Shown: positions 8,103 through 16,576 of the stretch, piece by piece | Position numbering within the stretch: position 1 is the stretch's first letter | Layout: each line of letters opens with the position of its first letter | Assembly: GCA_035638775.1 (NCBI GenBank) | Contig: DASQZJ010000064.1 | Location: forward strand, 81,684 to 145,683 | Length of the DNA: 64,000 nt | Direction: 5' to 3' | DNA from: DASQZJ01 sp035638775 | GTDB taxonomy: Bacteria; Pseudomonadota; Gammaproteobacteria; UBA5335; SLRW01 | Position numbers and translations under genes: made by a program | The notes under the pieces: generated by a model | Told to the model about the DNA's origin: nothing | What the model saw: only the letters and a program-made list of their open reading frames with translations | The model's database searches: none

Positions 8103-9272
8103 CTACGCCGATCGTCGCATCGCCCGCCCCTGCCGCCGCACCGTCCGGGCCAATCCGACACCCGCCAGCGCCGCCCGGCCCAGCGTCGACGTGGCGAACA
8201 CCCCCGTGGACAGGCGCCGCCGCCCGGGCCACAGGCTCTCGAGGAACGAGCCCTCGTCCGCGCCGCTGTCGAGGAACCGCAGGCCGCGCAGGAAGCCCTC
8301 GCCCTCCCGTAGCAGCAACACCTCGTTCATCAATCCCGGGCTGAACTTCCGGAACGCCGTGTCCCAGCCGATCTTGAACGCGAATCCGGCGCCGCCGGAC
8401 AGGAAGTTGCTGGTCGAGGCGATCACGCGCCCGTCACAGAGCAGCTCGGTGAAGAACGCGTCGCCGCGCCGGCGCAGCCGCCTGACCACCTCCTCGAAGA
8501 ACGCCTGGTCGCGGGCCCGGGACTGCAACGACGATCCCCGTTCGCCCTTCCAGCCGCAGTGCTCCAGGTCGACAAAGCGGGAGATCGCCGCATCGTCGAC
8601 CGCGCCCCCCTCCAGCAGGCGCCATTCGAACGCACCGGCTTCGCGCAGCCGCCGCTCCTTCCGCGTGAGCTCACGTCGTGTGCGACCGGTATGGGTCACG
8701 ACCGGCTGCCGCGCAAGGTCCGACTCCGAGAGAAAGGCACGTTCGATATGCGCGTGCTCCACCCAGCGGGCACCGCTGGCAGCCGCCGCGTTCATCAGCG
8801 CCCGTCCCAGCGCTCCGCCCGCATCCAGCTCCCGGAAGGCGAAACCATGCCAGCGGTTGGAGCGGGATGCCACGAACCCGAACAGGGCTTCCAGGGCCTC
8901 CGGCGCCTCGCCGGGCGCGACCAGCAGTCCCGTCAGAAACGAGTGCCTGCTGGCGTAGGCCGCAAGGTGCGGCAGCGGGAACCGCCGGCTGCGTGCCACC
9001 TGGCGGAAGACGCCCAGGGCAGCGAAGCCCGGGCTGCCGGCGGACGCGACGGTCACCACCAGCGGTGTCGCGTCCGGGGTCAGGTAGCGCAGTGCCGGCA
9101 GCACGAAATCCGGCGAAAGGTAAACGTTGGGCTCGAGTGCTTCATCGGCCAGCGCCGCCCAGCGCTCGACCTGGGCCGGGCCCAGTTGCCCGGGCTCCCG
9201 GACTTGCACCGCAGGAACGGGCACCGACGTCGGCTCCGTCCCGGAGCGACGCCAAAAAACAGGTCTTCCCAT
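8103..9272 (-). CDS. FemAB/GNAT-like acyltransferase (BcsL/CelD-type)
   Basis: About 389 aa with the double-GNAT layout of the Acetyltransf_6 family. The visible core runs from FVDLEHCGWKGERGSSL (about residue 230 onward) to the C-terminal region with TSNFLSGGAGFAFKIGWDTAFRKFSPG, where the second GNAT fold would bind the acyl donor. Members decorate polysaccharides or add amino acids; the substrate here is unknown. The ATG at 9272 was chosen because the upstream in-frame 49 codons look non-coding. It is convergent with the ATP-grasp gene and lies on the same strand downstream of ccmI, separated by 162 nt that contain a weak hairpin. Confidence 0.75.
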   Translation of the reverse strand: MGRPVFWRRSGTEPTSVPVPAVQVREPGQLGPAQVERWAALADEALEPNVYLSPDFVLPALRYLTPDATPLVVTVASAGSPGFAALGVFRQVARSRRFPLPHLAAYASRHSFLTGLLVAPGEAPEALEALFGFVASRSNRWHGFAFRELDAGGALGRALMNAAAASGARWVEHAHIERAFLSESDLARQPVVTHTGRTRRELTRKERRLREAGAFEWRLLEGGAVDDAAISRFVDLEHCGWKGERGSSLQSRARDQAFFEEVVRRLRRRGDAFFTELLCDGRVIASTSNFLSGGAGFAFKIGWDTAFRKFSPGLMNEVLLLREGEGFLRGLRFLDSGADEGSFLESLWPGRRRLSTGVFATSTLGRAALAGVGLARTVRRQGRAMRRSA

Positions 9273-9370
9273 GACCCGAGACCTCCGCGCCGACTCGCGG
9301 CCGGTGTTTTCTGTTGCTTCTTCCCGGCGCCTCCTCGCGGGGCTGCCACTATCGACTATAGAACAGTATC

Positions 9371-9390
9371 GGGAATCCGTCCCGATTCCC
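9371..9390 (-). terminator. Weak hairpin after ccmI
   Basis: A 7-bp inverted repeat (GGGAATC/GATTCCC, 6-nt loop) lies 45 nt beyond the ccmI stop on the minus strand. Only a mixed pyrimidine stretch follows, so it may be a weak terminator of the ccm operon or an attenuator before the GNAT-like gene. A TATAGT-like -10 for that gene lies just downstream (9355-9360) without a clear -35. Confidence 0.3.
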
Positions 9391-9434
9391 CGGTCACCGG
9401 CCGGGGCGGCTTGCAGCAACGCCCTGCAGGTCCC

Positions 9435-10676
9435 TCAGCGGCTGCCCTTGACCACCTTGTCGATCACCAGGCTCACCCGGTGCTTGCCATCCACCGGCAC
9501 GGTCTCCGACTTCGTCTCCAGGTCGCCCGGTCTTGCCATGGCACTGCCGTGTACGGCAACACGGGCGGCCACCGACACCCGGTGGTAGTCAGACAGCGCG
9601 TGCGCCTGCATCATCGAGCTGCTGTCGTCCAGCACCACGGACGTCGGCAGGTCACTGACCTTGCGGCGCACCACCGCCACCGGCATCGTCGATCCGCCGA
9701 CGGGGCGGGCGTAGATGTATACGGGATCGTCGGCCCTGGCCCGCGACGCAACATCACCGGCGAGCGCGACATGTACGCGGATCACCGCCTTGCCCGCCGC
9801 CGCTGCCGGCGTTGCGGCCGTCCCCGACGCCCCCGCGCCGGCGCCGGAAGCCATCTGCTTGCGCGCCTGCGCGATGGTCTTCTGCAGCACCTTGGCACCC
9901 TGGCTGCCGGGTGTCTGCTCGGCCAGCAGCTTCTTCCAGTGGCCGATGGCGGTCCGGTAGTCGCCCTGCTGCGCCGCGGCCACGCCCGCCAGCCACAAGG
10001 CTTTCGGGAACGACCCGTTCATCGCCAGCGCCTTGTTCAGCAGCTTCTCGGGCTTGCCGGCCAGCGACCGCGTGCTGCCGGCCATGGCCAGCGCCTCGGC
10101 GTAGTCGGTGAGCGTCTCCGGCGTGTCACCGAGGATCTCGCGGGCGTGGGTCAGCGCCTTGGCCGCATCCTTGTAGCGGCCCATGACCAGGTACGAGCGC
10201 CCCAGCATGAGCCAGCCCTGGCCGTCGTCGGGGTTGTTCTGCAGCCGCTGTGCCAGCCCCCGCACCATGCTCTGCACCTGCGACTGGGTCAGGTTCTTCG
10301 GTGCGTGCGAGCGCCAGGGCATCCCGCCCACCCGGGAGTACAGGCCCACCCCGATCACCGGGACCGCCACGGCGACCGCAACGACCGCCCAGCGGCCGCG
10401 CCGGCGCCTGGCCCGGGCCCGGCTTTCCCCGGCCCCGGCCGTCTCGTCCAGAAGCTGCCGGTCGAGCTCCGCACGCGCCTGCTCGAAATCCTCCTCGGGC
10501 ACCACGCCGCTGTCGACGTCCTGCTGCAGCTCGGCCACGCGCTGGCGATACAGCTTCACGCTGACGGCGTCCCGGTCCGGCCCGGTACGCCGGGTACCAC
10601 GCCAGAGCGGCACTCCGACCAGGAGGATGGCCACCACCATCATGGCGGCGGCGAGGGCCCAGAACTCGATCATCAT
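9435..10676 (-). CDS. ccmI: Cytochrome c maturation protein CcmI
   Basis: Apocytochrome c chaperone of the System I heme-ligation complex, delivering apocytochrome to CcmF/H. Two membrane segments lie near the N-terminus (MIEFWALAAAMMVVAILLVG and, after a short cytoplasmic loop with the typical LYRQRVAELQ, GRWAVVAVAVAVPVIGVGLY). A long periplasmic part follows with TPR repeats (about residues 150-290) and a C-terminal beta-rich domain. Its 413 aa are typical. The ATG at 10676 overlaps the ccmH stop by 4 nt; ATG at 10673 is an equal alternative. It is the last gene of the ccm run. Confidence 0.9.
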   Translation of the reverse strand: MMIEFWALAAAMMVVAILLVGVPLWRGTRRTGPDRDAVSVKLYRQRVAELQQDVDSGVVPEEDFEQARAELDRQLLDETAGAGESRARARRRRGRWAVVAVAVAVPVIGVGLYSRVGGMPWRSHAPKNLTQSQVQSMVRGLAQRLQNNPDDGQGWLMLGRSYLVMGRYKDAAKALTHAREILGDTPETLTDYAEALAMAGSTRSLAGKPEKLLNKALAMNGSFPKALWLAGVAAAQQGDYRTAIGHWKKLLAEQTPGSQGAKVLQKTIAQARKQMASGAGAGASGTAATPAAAAGKAVIRVHVALAGDVASRARADDPVYIYARPVGGSTMPVAVVRRKVSDLPTSVVLDDSSSMMQAHALSDYHRVSVAARVAVHGSAMARPGDLETKSETVPVDGKHRVSLVIDKVVKGSR

Positions 10677-11167
10677 TGCTTGTCGTTCCGCTCGGTTGCG
10701 CGAAGCAGCTCGTCGATCCGCGCGCGTTCCTCGTCGCTGATGTCCGCCGCGCGCTCCCGCGAACGGTGGCGGATCGACCACACCAGCACGACCAGCCCCA
10801 GCAGGACCAGTGCGAACGGACCGAACCAGAGCGCGTAAGTCCGGTAATCCAGGGGCGGCTTGAACAGCACGTAATCGCCGTAGCGATTGGTCAGGTACTG
10901 CTTGATCTGCGCGTTGGACTTGCCGCTTTTCATCATGTGGAAGATCTGCGCCCTCAGGTCGGCCGCGAGATCCGCGTTCGAGTCCAGCAGCGACTCGTCC
11001 TGACAGACCAGGCAGCGCAGCTCGCCCAGCAGATTCTGGTAGCGCTGTTCCTTGGCGGGGTTGTCGAAGTGGTGCCACCCCGCGCCGCTCTGTGCCGGCT
11101 CGGCGAAAGCCGAGACGGCGAACAGCATGACGAGGGCGACCAGCAGTGATCCGGCCAGAGCCTTCAT
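10673..11167 (-). CDS. ccmH: Cytochrome c maturation protein CcmH (CcmL-type)
   Basis: Periplasm-facing thiol-redox protein that reduces the CXXCH cysteines of apocytochrome c before heme attachment. It has a cleavable signal (LLVALVMLFAVSAFA), the redox motif LRCLVCQ soon after, and a C-terminal membrane anchor (YALWFGPFALVLLGLVVLVW). Its 164 aa match the short CcmH/CcmL form, consistent with a separate CcmI gene. The ATG at 11167 overlaps the ccmG stop by 4 nt. Confidence 0.93.
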   Translation of the reverse strand: MKALAGSLLVALVMLFAVSAFAEPAQSGAGWHHFDNPAKEQRYQNLLGELRCLVCQDESLLDSNADLAADLRAQIFHMMKSGKSNAQIKQYLTNRYGDYVLFKPPLDYRTYALWFGPFALVLLGLVVLVWSIRHRSRERAADISDEERARIDELLRATERNDKQ

Positions 11168-11739
11168 CCCGAGGTCCCCGTCTCGCCCCTTGCCAGGGGC
11201 TCCCCTTTCTTCAGGCGCACGATCAGCGGCCGCATCTTGTCCTTCCACACCTTCGGCGTGATTGGTCCGACCTGCTTGTACCGGATGACGCCCTTGCCGT
11301 CCACCACGTAGGTTTCGGGTACGCCGTAGACGCCCCAGTTGATCCCGACCTTGCCGCTCTTGTCCTGCGCCACGGTCTGGTACGGATCGCCGAACTCGTC
11401 CAGCCAGTTCAGCGCGGCCTTGCGGGTATCCTTGTAGTCCAGGCCGTAGATCGGGACGATCCCGCTGTGCGCGATCTGCAGCAGCATCGGGTGCTCGGCC
11501 CGGCAGGACACGCACCAGGAGGCCCAGACGTTGACCAGGGCCACGTGGCCCTGCGCCAGGCGGGCGCTGGTGAAGGTGTTACCGGGCTGCTTGAGCTCGG
11601 GAAGCTTGAACTTCGGCACGGGCTTGTTGATCAGCGGGGAGGGAACCAGCGACGGATCGCGCGTCAATCCCCAGCCCAGCAGCCCCACCAGGCCCACGAA
11701 GAATGCCAGGGGGACCAGGAACCGCAGACGGCTGCGCAT
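11164..11739 (-). CDS. ccmG: Thiol:disulfide interchange protein CcmG/DsbE
   Basis: Membrane-tethered thioredoxin-like protein that passes electrons to CcmH or apocytochrome. The N-terminal anchor (LRFLVPLAFFVGLVGLLGWGL) is followed by a periplasmic thioredoxin fold with the active site WCVSC in VNVWASWCVSCRAEHP and the cis-Pro region VYGVPETYVVD. It is 191 aa, the usual size. The start at 11739 shares its first base with the end of ccmF. Confidence 0.94.
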   Translation of the reverse strand: MRSRLRFLVPLAFFVGLVGLLGWGLTRDPSLVPSPLINKPVPKFKLPELKQPGNTFTSARLAQGHVALVNVWASWCVSCRAEHPMLLQIAHSGIVPIYGLDYKDTRKAALNWLDEFGDPYQTVAQDKSGKVGINWGVYGVPETYVVDGKGVIRYKQVGPITPKVWKDKMRPLIVRLKKGEPLARGETGTSG

Positions 11740-13721
11740 CAGCCGTCCACTCCGCCCGACGGCGCACCTTCGGGGAGGCGGATGCGCTCGTGCTGCAGTG
11801 CCAGTCGATAACGCCGGTCGGTGAAGGCCAGCAGCCCGCCGAAGGCCATGATCAGCGCGCCGCCCCAGATCCAGCGTACCAGCGGCATGTAGCGGACCCG
11901 CACGGTCCAGCTGCCGTCGTCCAGCTGCTGGCCGAGTGCCAGGAACAGGTCGCGGGTGAAACCCGCCTGGATCGCCGCCATGCTCCGCGGCGTGCCGCTC
12001 GGCTGATACATGCGCTTCTGCGTGTCCATCGTGTAGAGCTGGTGCCCGTTGCGGCTCACCGTGAAGATGCCCTCGTTGCCCTGGTAGTTGGGGCCGGATA
12101 CCTGCTTCATCTTGTCCAGGCGGAAGCTGTAGCCGGCCACGGTCGCCGACTGCCCGGGCGCCAGGCGTACCGTCTGCTTGACCGCGAAGGTGCTGACCAC
12201 GCCCACGCCCAGCATGAACACGGCGACCCCGATGTGCGCGATGTGCATGCCGTAAAAGCCCCGCGGGACGCTGCGCCACCGCCGGACTCCGCCGCGGTTC
12301 TGCAGGCGCTGGTACACGCCCCGCAGGCTGGTCGCAAGCACCCAGAAGGCCAGCAACAGTGTCAGCGCGAGCTCCGCCGACCGGACCCCGCCGACCGCGA
12401 TGATCACCACGCCGGCAGCCACCACCGAGGCGATGAATGCCCCGCGCAGCTGCCGCGCTAGCGCCGCGGGCTCGGCCCGCCGCCAGCTCGCCGCGGGCCC
12501 GAACCCGAGCAGCAGCGTGAGCGCCAGCATCAGCGGCACGAACACCGCGTCGAAATACGGGGGACCGACCGAGATCCGGCCCATGCCCAGGGCCTCGATC
12601 AGGATCGGATACAGGGTTCCGAGCAGGACCGCGGCGCAGGTGACGACCAGCAGCACGTTGTTTGCCAGCAGGAAGCTCTCGCGCGAGATCAGGGAGAAAT
12701 TCCCGACGCTGCGGATCGCGGGCGCCCGCAGGGCGTACAGGATGAGCGAGGCGCCCACGACGACCCCCAGGAACGAGAGGATGTAGATCCCGCGGGTCGG
12801 GCTGACCGCGAACGCGTGCACCGACGTCAGGACCCCGGAACGCACGATGAAGGTGCCGAGCAGGCTGAGGGAGAACGCCGCAATGGCCAGCAGCGCGGTC
12901 CAGGCCTTGAACGTGCCCCGCTTTTCGGTGACGGCCATGGAATGGATCAGCGCGGTGCCGACCAGCCACGGCATGAACGAGGCGTTCTCCACCGGGTCCC
13001 AGAACCACCATCCGCCCCAGCCGAGCACGTAGTAGGACCACGCGCTCCCCAGCGTGATGCCGCAGGTCAGGAACACCCAGGCGGCCGCGGTCCAGGGGCG
13101 TGACCAGCGGGCCCAGGCGGAATCCAGCCGCCCGCCCAGCAGCGCCGCGATCGCGAAGGCGAAAGCCACCGCGAAGCCCACGTACCCCAGGTACAGCATG
13201 GGCGGGTGCCCGACCATGCCCGGATCCTGCAGCAGCGGATTGAGGTCGCGGCCCTGGGCCGGCGCCGGGAAGCTCCGCGTGAACGGGTTGGCGGTGAACA
13301 GCATGTACAACAGGAACCCGGCCGCGATCAGGCCCAGCACGCCGAGCACCCGGGAGGCGAACACCTGCGGCAGGCTCCGGCTGAAGATCGCCACCGCGAC
13401 ACCCCAGACGGAGAGGATCGTCACCCACAGCAGCATGGATCCCTCGTGTCCACCCCAGACCGCCGTGAACTTGTAGATCATCGGCAGCGCGGTGTTCGAG
13501 TTCTCGGCCACGTAGGCGACGGAAAAGTTGCTGGTGAGAAAGCAGAACGCCAGGCATCCGAAGGCGAGCAGGACGAACGCGCCGTGGCCGAAGGTGGCCG
13601 GGCGCGCCACGGCCATCCAGGACTCGTTCCGCCGCCAGGCGCCGAGCAGCGGCAGGGTCGCCTGCATCAGCGCCAGTGACAGCGCCATGATCAGGGCAAA
13701 GTTTCCGATCTCGGGGATCAC
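11739..13721 (-). CDS. ccmF: Heme lyase subunit CcmF
   Basis: Large multi-spanning membrane protein of the heme lyase complex that takes heme from holo-CcmE and attaches it to apocytochrome c. The tryptophan-rich WWD motif reads WGGWWFWDPVENASFMPW, and HEGSMLLW is also present. The length is 660 aa with about 14 hydrophobic segments. A GTG start at 13721 overlaps the ccmE stop (GTGA); the first residues are (V)IPEIGNFALIMALSLAL, matching the family N-terminus. Upstream in-frame residues belong to the ccmE shadow. Confidence 0.94.
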   Translation of the reverse strand: MIPEIGNFALIMALSLALMQATLPLLGAWRRNESWMAVARPATFGHGAFVLLAFGCLAFCFLTSNFSVAYVAENSNTALPMIYKFTAVWGGHEGSMLLWVTILSVWGVAVAIFSRSLPQVFASRVLGVLGLIAAGFLLYMLFTANPFTRSFPAPAQGRDLNPLLQDPGMVGHPPMLYLGYVGFAVAFAFAIAALLGGRLDSAWARWSRPWTAAAWVFLTCGITLGSAWSYYVLGWGGWWFWDPVENASFMPWLVGTALIHSMAVTEKRGTFKAWTALLAIAAFSLSLLGTFIVRSGVLTSVHAFAVSPTRGIYILSFLGVVVGASLILYALRAPAIRSVGNFSLISRESFLLANNVLLVVTCAAVLLGTLYPILIEALGMGRISVGPPYFDAVFVPLMLALTLLLGFGPAASWRRAEPAALARQLRGAFIASVVAAGVVIIAVGGVRSAELALTLLLAFWVLATSLRGVYQRLQNRGGVRRWRSVPRGFYGMHIAHIGVAVFMLGVGVVSTFAVKQTVRLAPGQSATVAGYSFRLDKMKQVSGPNYQGNEGIFTVSRNGHQLYTMDTQKRMYQPSGTPRSMAAIQAGFTRDLFLALGQQLDDGSWTVRVRYMPLVRWIWGGALIMAFGGLLAFTDRRYRLALQHERIRLPEGAPSGGVDG

Positions 13722-14242
13722 TGCTTGGCTCCGTATCCGGATTCGCCGGCGCGGACCTCCTGGACCTCCTTGCCGGTCACCAGCTTGGCGTGCTCCGCCT
13801 TGCTGGCCTCCTTCGCCTCCTGGCTCTTCTTCAGCTCCGCCGCGACCGAGGGCGGCATGTACTTGGAGTCGTGCTTGGCCAGCACCTGGGAGGCGCGGAA
13901 GACGCCGTTGCCGCCCAGCTGGCCCTGGGCGACGATCCCCTGGCCCGCGCGGAAGAGGTCGGGAAGCACGCCCGCATAGGTCACCCATACCGTGTGCCGG
14001 TTGTCGGTGAGCTCGAAGCGCACCGTCGACCCGCGCTTGGCGTGGTGGATGCTGCCCGGGACCACCAGTCCGCCGATGCGGAACGCGTGGTTCAGGGGGG
14101 CCGCGCCGTTGGCGATCTGGGTCGGGCTGAAGAAGAACAGCAGGTTCTTGCGGAACGCGCCCGCCCCCAGTGCGACCGCCACGCCGACACCCCCTACAAT
14201 CAGCAGCACCCCGATCAGCCGCCGTTTACGTTGTGGAGTCAT
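13718..14242 (-). CDS. ccmE: Heme chaperone CcmE
   Basis: Periplasmic heme chaperone that binds heme covalently through the conserved His of VLAKHDSKYMPP, with the following Tyr as ligand. The N-terminal membrane anchor is RRLIGVLLIVGGVGVAVALG, followed by an OB-fold domain (FRIGGLVVPGSI onward). The Lys/Glu-rich tail is variable in the family. The ATG at 14242 (MTPQRKRR) overlaps ccmD by 17 nt. Confidence 0.94.
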   Translation of the reverse strand: MTPQRKRRLIGVLLIVGGVGVAVALGAGAFRKNLLFFFSPTQIANGAAPLNHAFRIGGLVVPGSIHHAKRGSTVRFELTDNRHTVWVTYAGVLPDLFRAGQGIVAQGQLGGNGVFRASQVLAKHDSKYMPPSVAAELKKSQEAKEASKAEHAKLVTGKEVQEVRAGESGYGAKQ

Positions 14243-14402
14243 TCCCGCCTCGCTCCCGCCGCTGCCTGCGCGCCAGGTCACGCATCAGCGACCGGCGACG
14301 CCAGAGCGGAATCAGTACATTGATGAGCAGTACAATGAACGCGATCCCGTAGGCGGTCCATACGTAGAATCCGTAACCGCCCATGTAGAAGAACTTGGCC
14401 AT
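14226..14402 (-). CDS. ccmD: Small heme-export accessory protein CcmD
   Basis: A 58-aa single-span membrane protein (YVWTAYGIAFIVLLINVLIP) with a basic cytoplasmic tail. It begins MAKFFYMGGYGFYVW, the recognisable CcmD start. CcmD stabilises the CcmABC-CcmE complex and releases holo-CcmE. Position between ccmC (2 nt gap) and ccmE (overlap) confirms it. Confidence 0.92.
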   Translation of the reverse strand: MAKFFYMGGYGFYVWTAYGIAFIVLLINVLIPLWRRRSLMRDLARRQRRERGGNDSTT

Positions 14403-14404
14403 GC

Positions 14405-15139
14405 CTACCCGCCTTCGACCATTTGAACGACCCAGCGGGACTTTCGTTCCCTGTCCAGGATCTCGCAGCGCATCCGGAGCATGAGCACCACCGCGTAGTA
14501 GCTCATGAAGGCGACGATCATGAACAGCAGGGGGACGAGCATGCTGGTGGAGATGTTGTCGGTGGTGAAGCTGATCGTGGTGCCCTGGTGCAGGGTGTTC
14601 CACCAGTCCACCGAGTAGTGGATGATCGGGATGTTCACCACGCCCACCAGGGCCAGGATGCCGCTCGCGCGGGCCGCCGTCTCCGGGGTCTCGATGGCGG
14701 CGCGCAACCCCATGTAACCGAGGTAGAGGAACAGCAGGATCAGCTCCGAGGTCAGGCGCGCGTCCCAGACCCAGTAGGTGCCCCAGGTGGGCTTGCCCCA
14801 GATCGACCCGGTCACCAGGGCCAGGAACGTGAAGGCCGCACCCAGCGGCGCGCTGCAGCGCGCTACCACGTCCGCCATCTTGATCTTCCAGATCAGGTTG
14901 ACCGCCGCCGCGCCCGCCATCACGACGTACACCATCATGGACAGCAAGGCGCTGGGCACGTGGATGTAGATGATGCGAAATACGTTGCCCTGCTGGTAGT
15001 CCGGCGGCGCGAAGTAGAGTCCGCCGACCAGGCCCACCAGCATGCAGATGATGGTGAGCGCGCTGAGCCAGGGCAGCAGCTTGCCCGAAAGCCGATAGAA
15101 GTGCCGGGGCGACGCCCACTGGGAGATGAATCGATGCAT
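14405..15139 (-). CDS. ccmC: Heme exporter / handling protein CcmC
   Basis: Six-span membrane protein that loads heme onto CcmE. The WWD-type signature is WGTYWVWDARLTSELILLFL, with axial-ligand histidines in IYIHVPSA and IIHYSVDWWN. Its 244 aa are normal. It lies 3 nt after ccmB and 2 nt before ccmD. Confidence 0.95.
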   Translation of the reverse strand: MHRFISQWASPRHFYRLSGKLLPWLSALTIICMLVGLVGGLYFAPPDYQQGNVFRIIYIHVPSALLSMMVYVVMAGAAAVNLIWKIKMADVVARCSAPLGAAFTFLALVTGSIWGKPTWGTYWVWDARLTSELILLFLYLGYMGLRAAIETPETAARASGILALVGVVNIPIIHYSVDWWNTLHQGTTISFTTDNISTSMLVPLLFMIVAFMSYYAVVLMLRMRCEILDRERKSRWVVQMVEGG

Positions 15140-15142
15140 AGG

Positions 15143-15883
15143 CTACTCCAGGCTGATCCGCAGGGCCGCGGCGGCCGCGAAGGGCGCCAGGACGACGGCA
15201 CCGGTGCACAGGGCGCCGAGGAAGTACAGCTGCGCGACCACGGGCAGCCCCTGGGCCGCGCTCTCCACGGAACCCGCGCCGAATATCAGAACCGGGACGT
15301 ACAGGGGAAGGAGAAGCAGGCTCAGAAGCATTCCGCCGTGCCTCAGGCCAACCGTCAGCGCCACGCCGATCGCTCCCACCAGGCTCAGTACCGGCGTGCC
15401 CAGCAGCAGGCTCAGAACCAGCGCCGCGAACGCGGATTGCGGCAAGTTTAACAACAAGCCCAGAAGCGGCGCCACAAGGATCAGAGGCAGGCCCGTTACC
15501 AGCCAGTGGGCCAGAACCTTGGCGCCGACCAGGATCGGCATTGGATGCGGGCTCAGCGCGATCTGCTCCAGGCTGCCGTCGTCGAAATCCGAGCGGAAGA
15601 TCCCTTCCAGCGACAGCATCGAGGCGAGCAGGGCTCCCACCCACACGGCCCCGGGGGCCACCGCACGCAGCAAATCGTTGTCGGCGCCCAGCGCCAGCGG
15701 GAACAGGGTCTCCACCATGACGAAGAACAGCACCGGGTTGGCCAGCTCGCTGCGACGCCGGAACGCGAGCACCAGGTCCCGCCGCAGCAATCCGGCGAAC
15801 GCCCGCAGGGCGTCGCTGCGAGCCGCCGCGGGACGCCTGCGGCGGGGTCCGGCAGCGGTCACCGGCGCGTCCTGGCTGCTCAT
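15143..15883 (-). CDS. ccmB: Heme exporter permease CcmB
   Basis: Membrane subunit of the CcmAB ABC transporter that powers release of holo-CcmE. Its 246 aa have about six membrane segments and family motifs FFVMVETLFPLALG and LASMLSLEGIFRSDFDDGSLEQIALSP (shown in part). The N-terminal 25 residues are unusually Arg-rich. The ATG overlaps the ccmA stop by 4 nt. Confidence 0.93.
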   Translation of the reverse strand: MSSQDAPVTAAGPRRRRPAAARSDALRAFAGLLRRDLVLAFRRRSELANPVLFFVMVETLFPLALGADNDLLRAVAPGAVWVGALLASMLSLEGIFRSDFDDGSLEQIALSPHPMPILVGAKVLAHWLVTGLPLILVAPLLGLLLNLPQSAFAALVLSLLLGTPVLSLVGAIGVALTVGLRHGGMLLSLLLLPLYVPVLIFGAGSVESAAQGLPVVAQLYFLGALCTGAVVLAPFAAAAALRISLE

Positions 15884-16572
15884 GCCGCCCTCCGGGCGCC
15901 GATGTCGATCCGCCGCACGGTGCGGCCGGCGTCGAGCGTCACGGCCTGGTGACTGGTAACGATGGAGATGCCGCCCTCGTCGCTGTGGTCGTTCAGCATC
16001 CCCTCCACCATCGCGCGGCCGTCCCGGTCGAGCGCGGTGAACGGCTCGTCCAGCACCCACAGGGCAGCGGATCCGCAGAGCAGGCGCGCCAGGGCCACGC
16101 GGCGGCACTGGCCCGCGGAAAGGGTGCGTGCCGGCACGTCCTCGTAGCCGTACAGGCCCACGCGCGCCAGCGCCTCCCAGGGGTCCAGGCGCAGCAGACC
16201 CGTGGACGAGACGGTCATGGCGCTGCGCACGTTCTCGACCGCGGTGAGGTCCGACTTCACCGCGCTGGCGTGGGCCACGTACGCGAGCTCGGCAGTGAAG
16301 CTGGCACGCTCGCGGCGAATGTCGGCGCCATCCCAGGTGACGTCTCCGGAAGCGGGCCACGCCAGGCCGCAGAGAATGCGCAGCAGGCTGGTCTTCCCGC
16401 AACCGTTTGGCCCGGCCAGCTGCAGCACGTCGCCGGGAGCGAGCGACAGGTTCACGCCGGTGAACAGCTCCCGGTCGTCGCGGACGCAAGAGAGCTCGCA
16501 TCCGACCAGGCGTGCGTCCGGGACGGGCACGAACCTCCCCGTCGCGTCACCGCGTCGGCCGGTTGCGTCCAT
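15880..16572 (-). CDS. ccmA: Heme exporter ATP-binding protein CcmA
   Basis: ABC ATPase with Walker A GPNGCGKTS, signature LSAGQCRRVALARL and Walker B LWVLDEPFTALD. It energises the CcmABCD complex. The signature has a Cys-Arg-Arg variation typical of CcmA. The ATG at 16572 lies 4 nt after the stop of the upstream hotdog gene and gives 230 aa; a GTG eight codons earlier (16596) would overlap that gene and is less likely. It is the first ccm gene, probably read from a promoter upstream of the two hotdog genes. Confidence 0.92.
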   Translation of the reverse strand: MDATGRRGDATGRFVPVPDARLVGCELSCVRDDRELFTGVNLSLAPGDVLQLAGPNGCGKTSLLRILCGLAWPASGDVTWDGADIRRERASFTAELAYVAHASAVKSDLTAVENVRSAMTVSSTGLLRLDPWEALARVGLYGYEDVPARTLSAGQCRRVALARLLCGSAALWVLDEPFTALDRDGRAMVEGMLNDHSDEGGISIVTSHQAVTLDAGRTVRRIDIGARRAA

Positions 16573-16576
16573 GTTG

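Noticed and set aside
1700..9360. Similar GACTA(TA)-type words at about 1708, 4316 and 9354 as a shared regulatory box of the exopolysaccharide locus
   Set aside because: Orientation and distance to genes are inconsistent. They are more simply -10-like hexamers.
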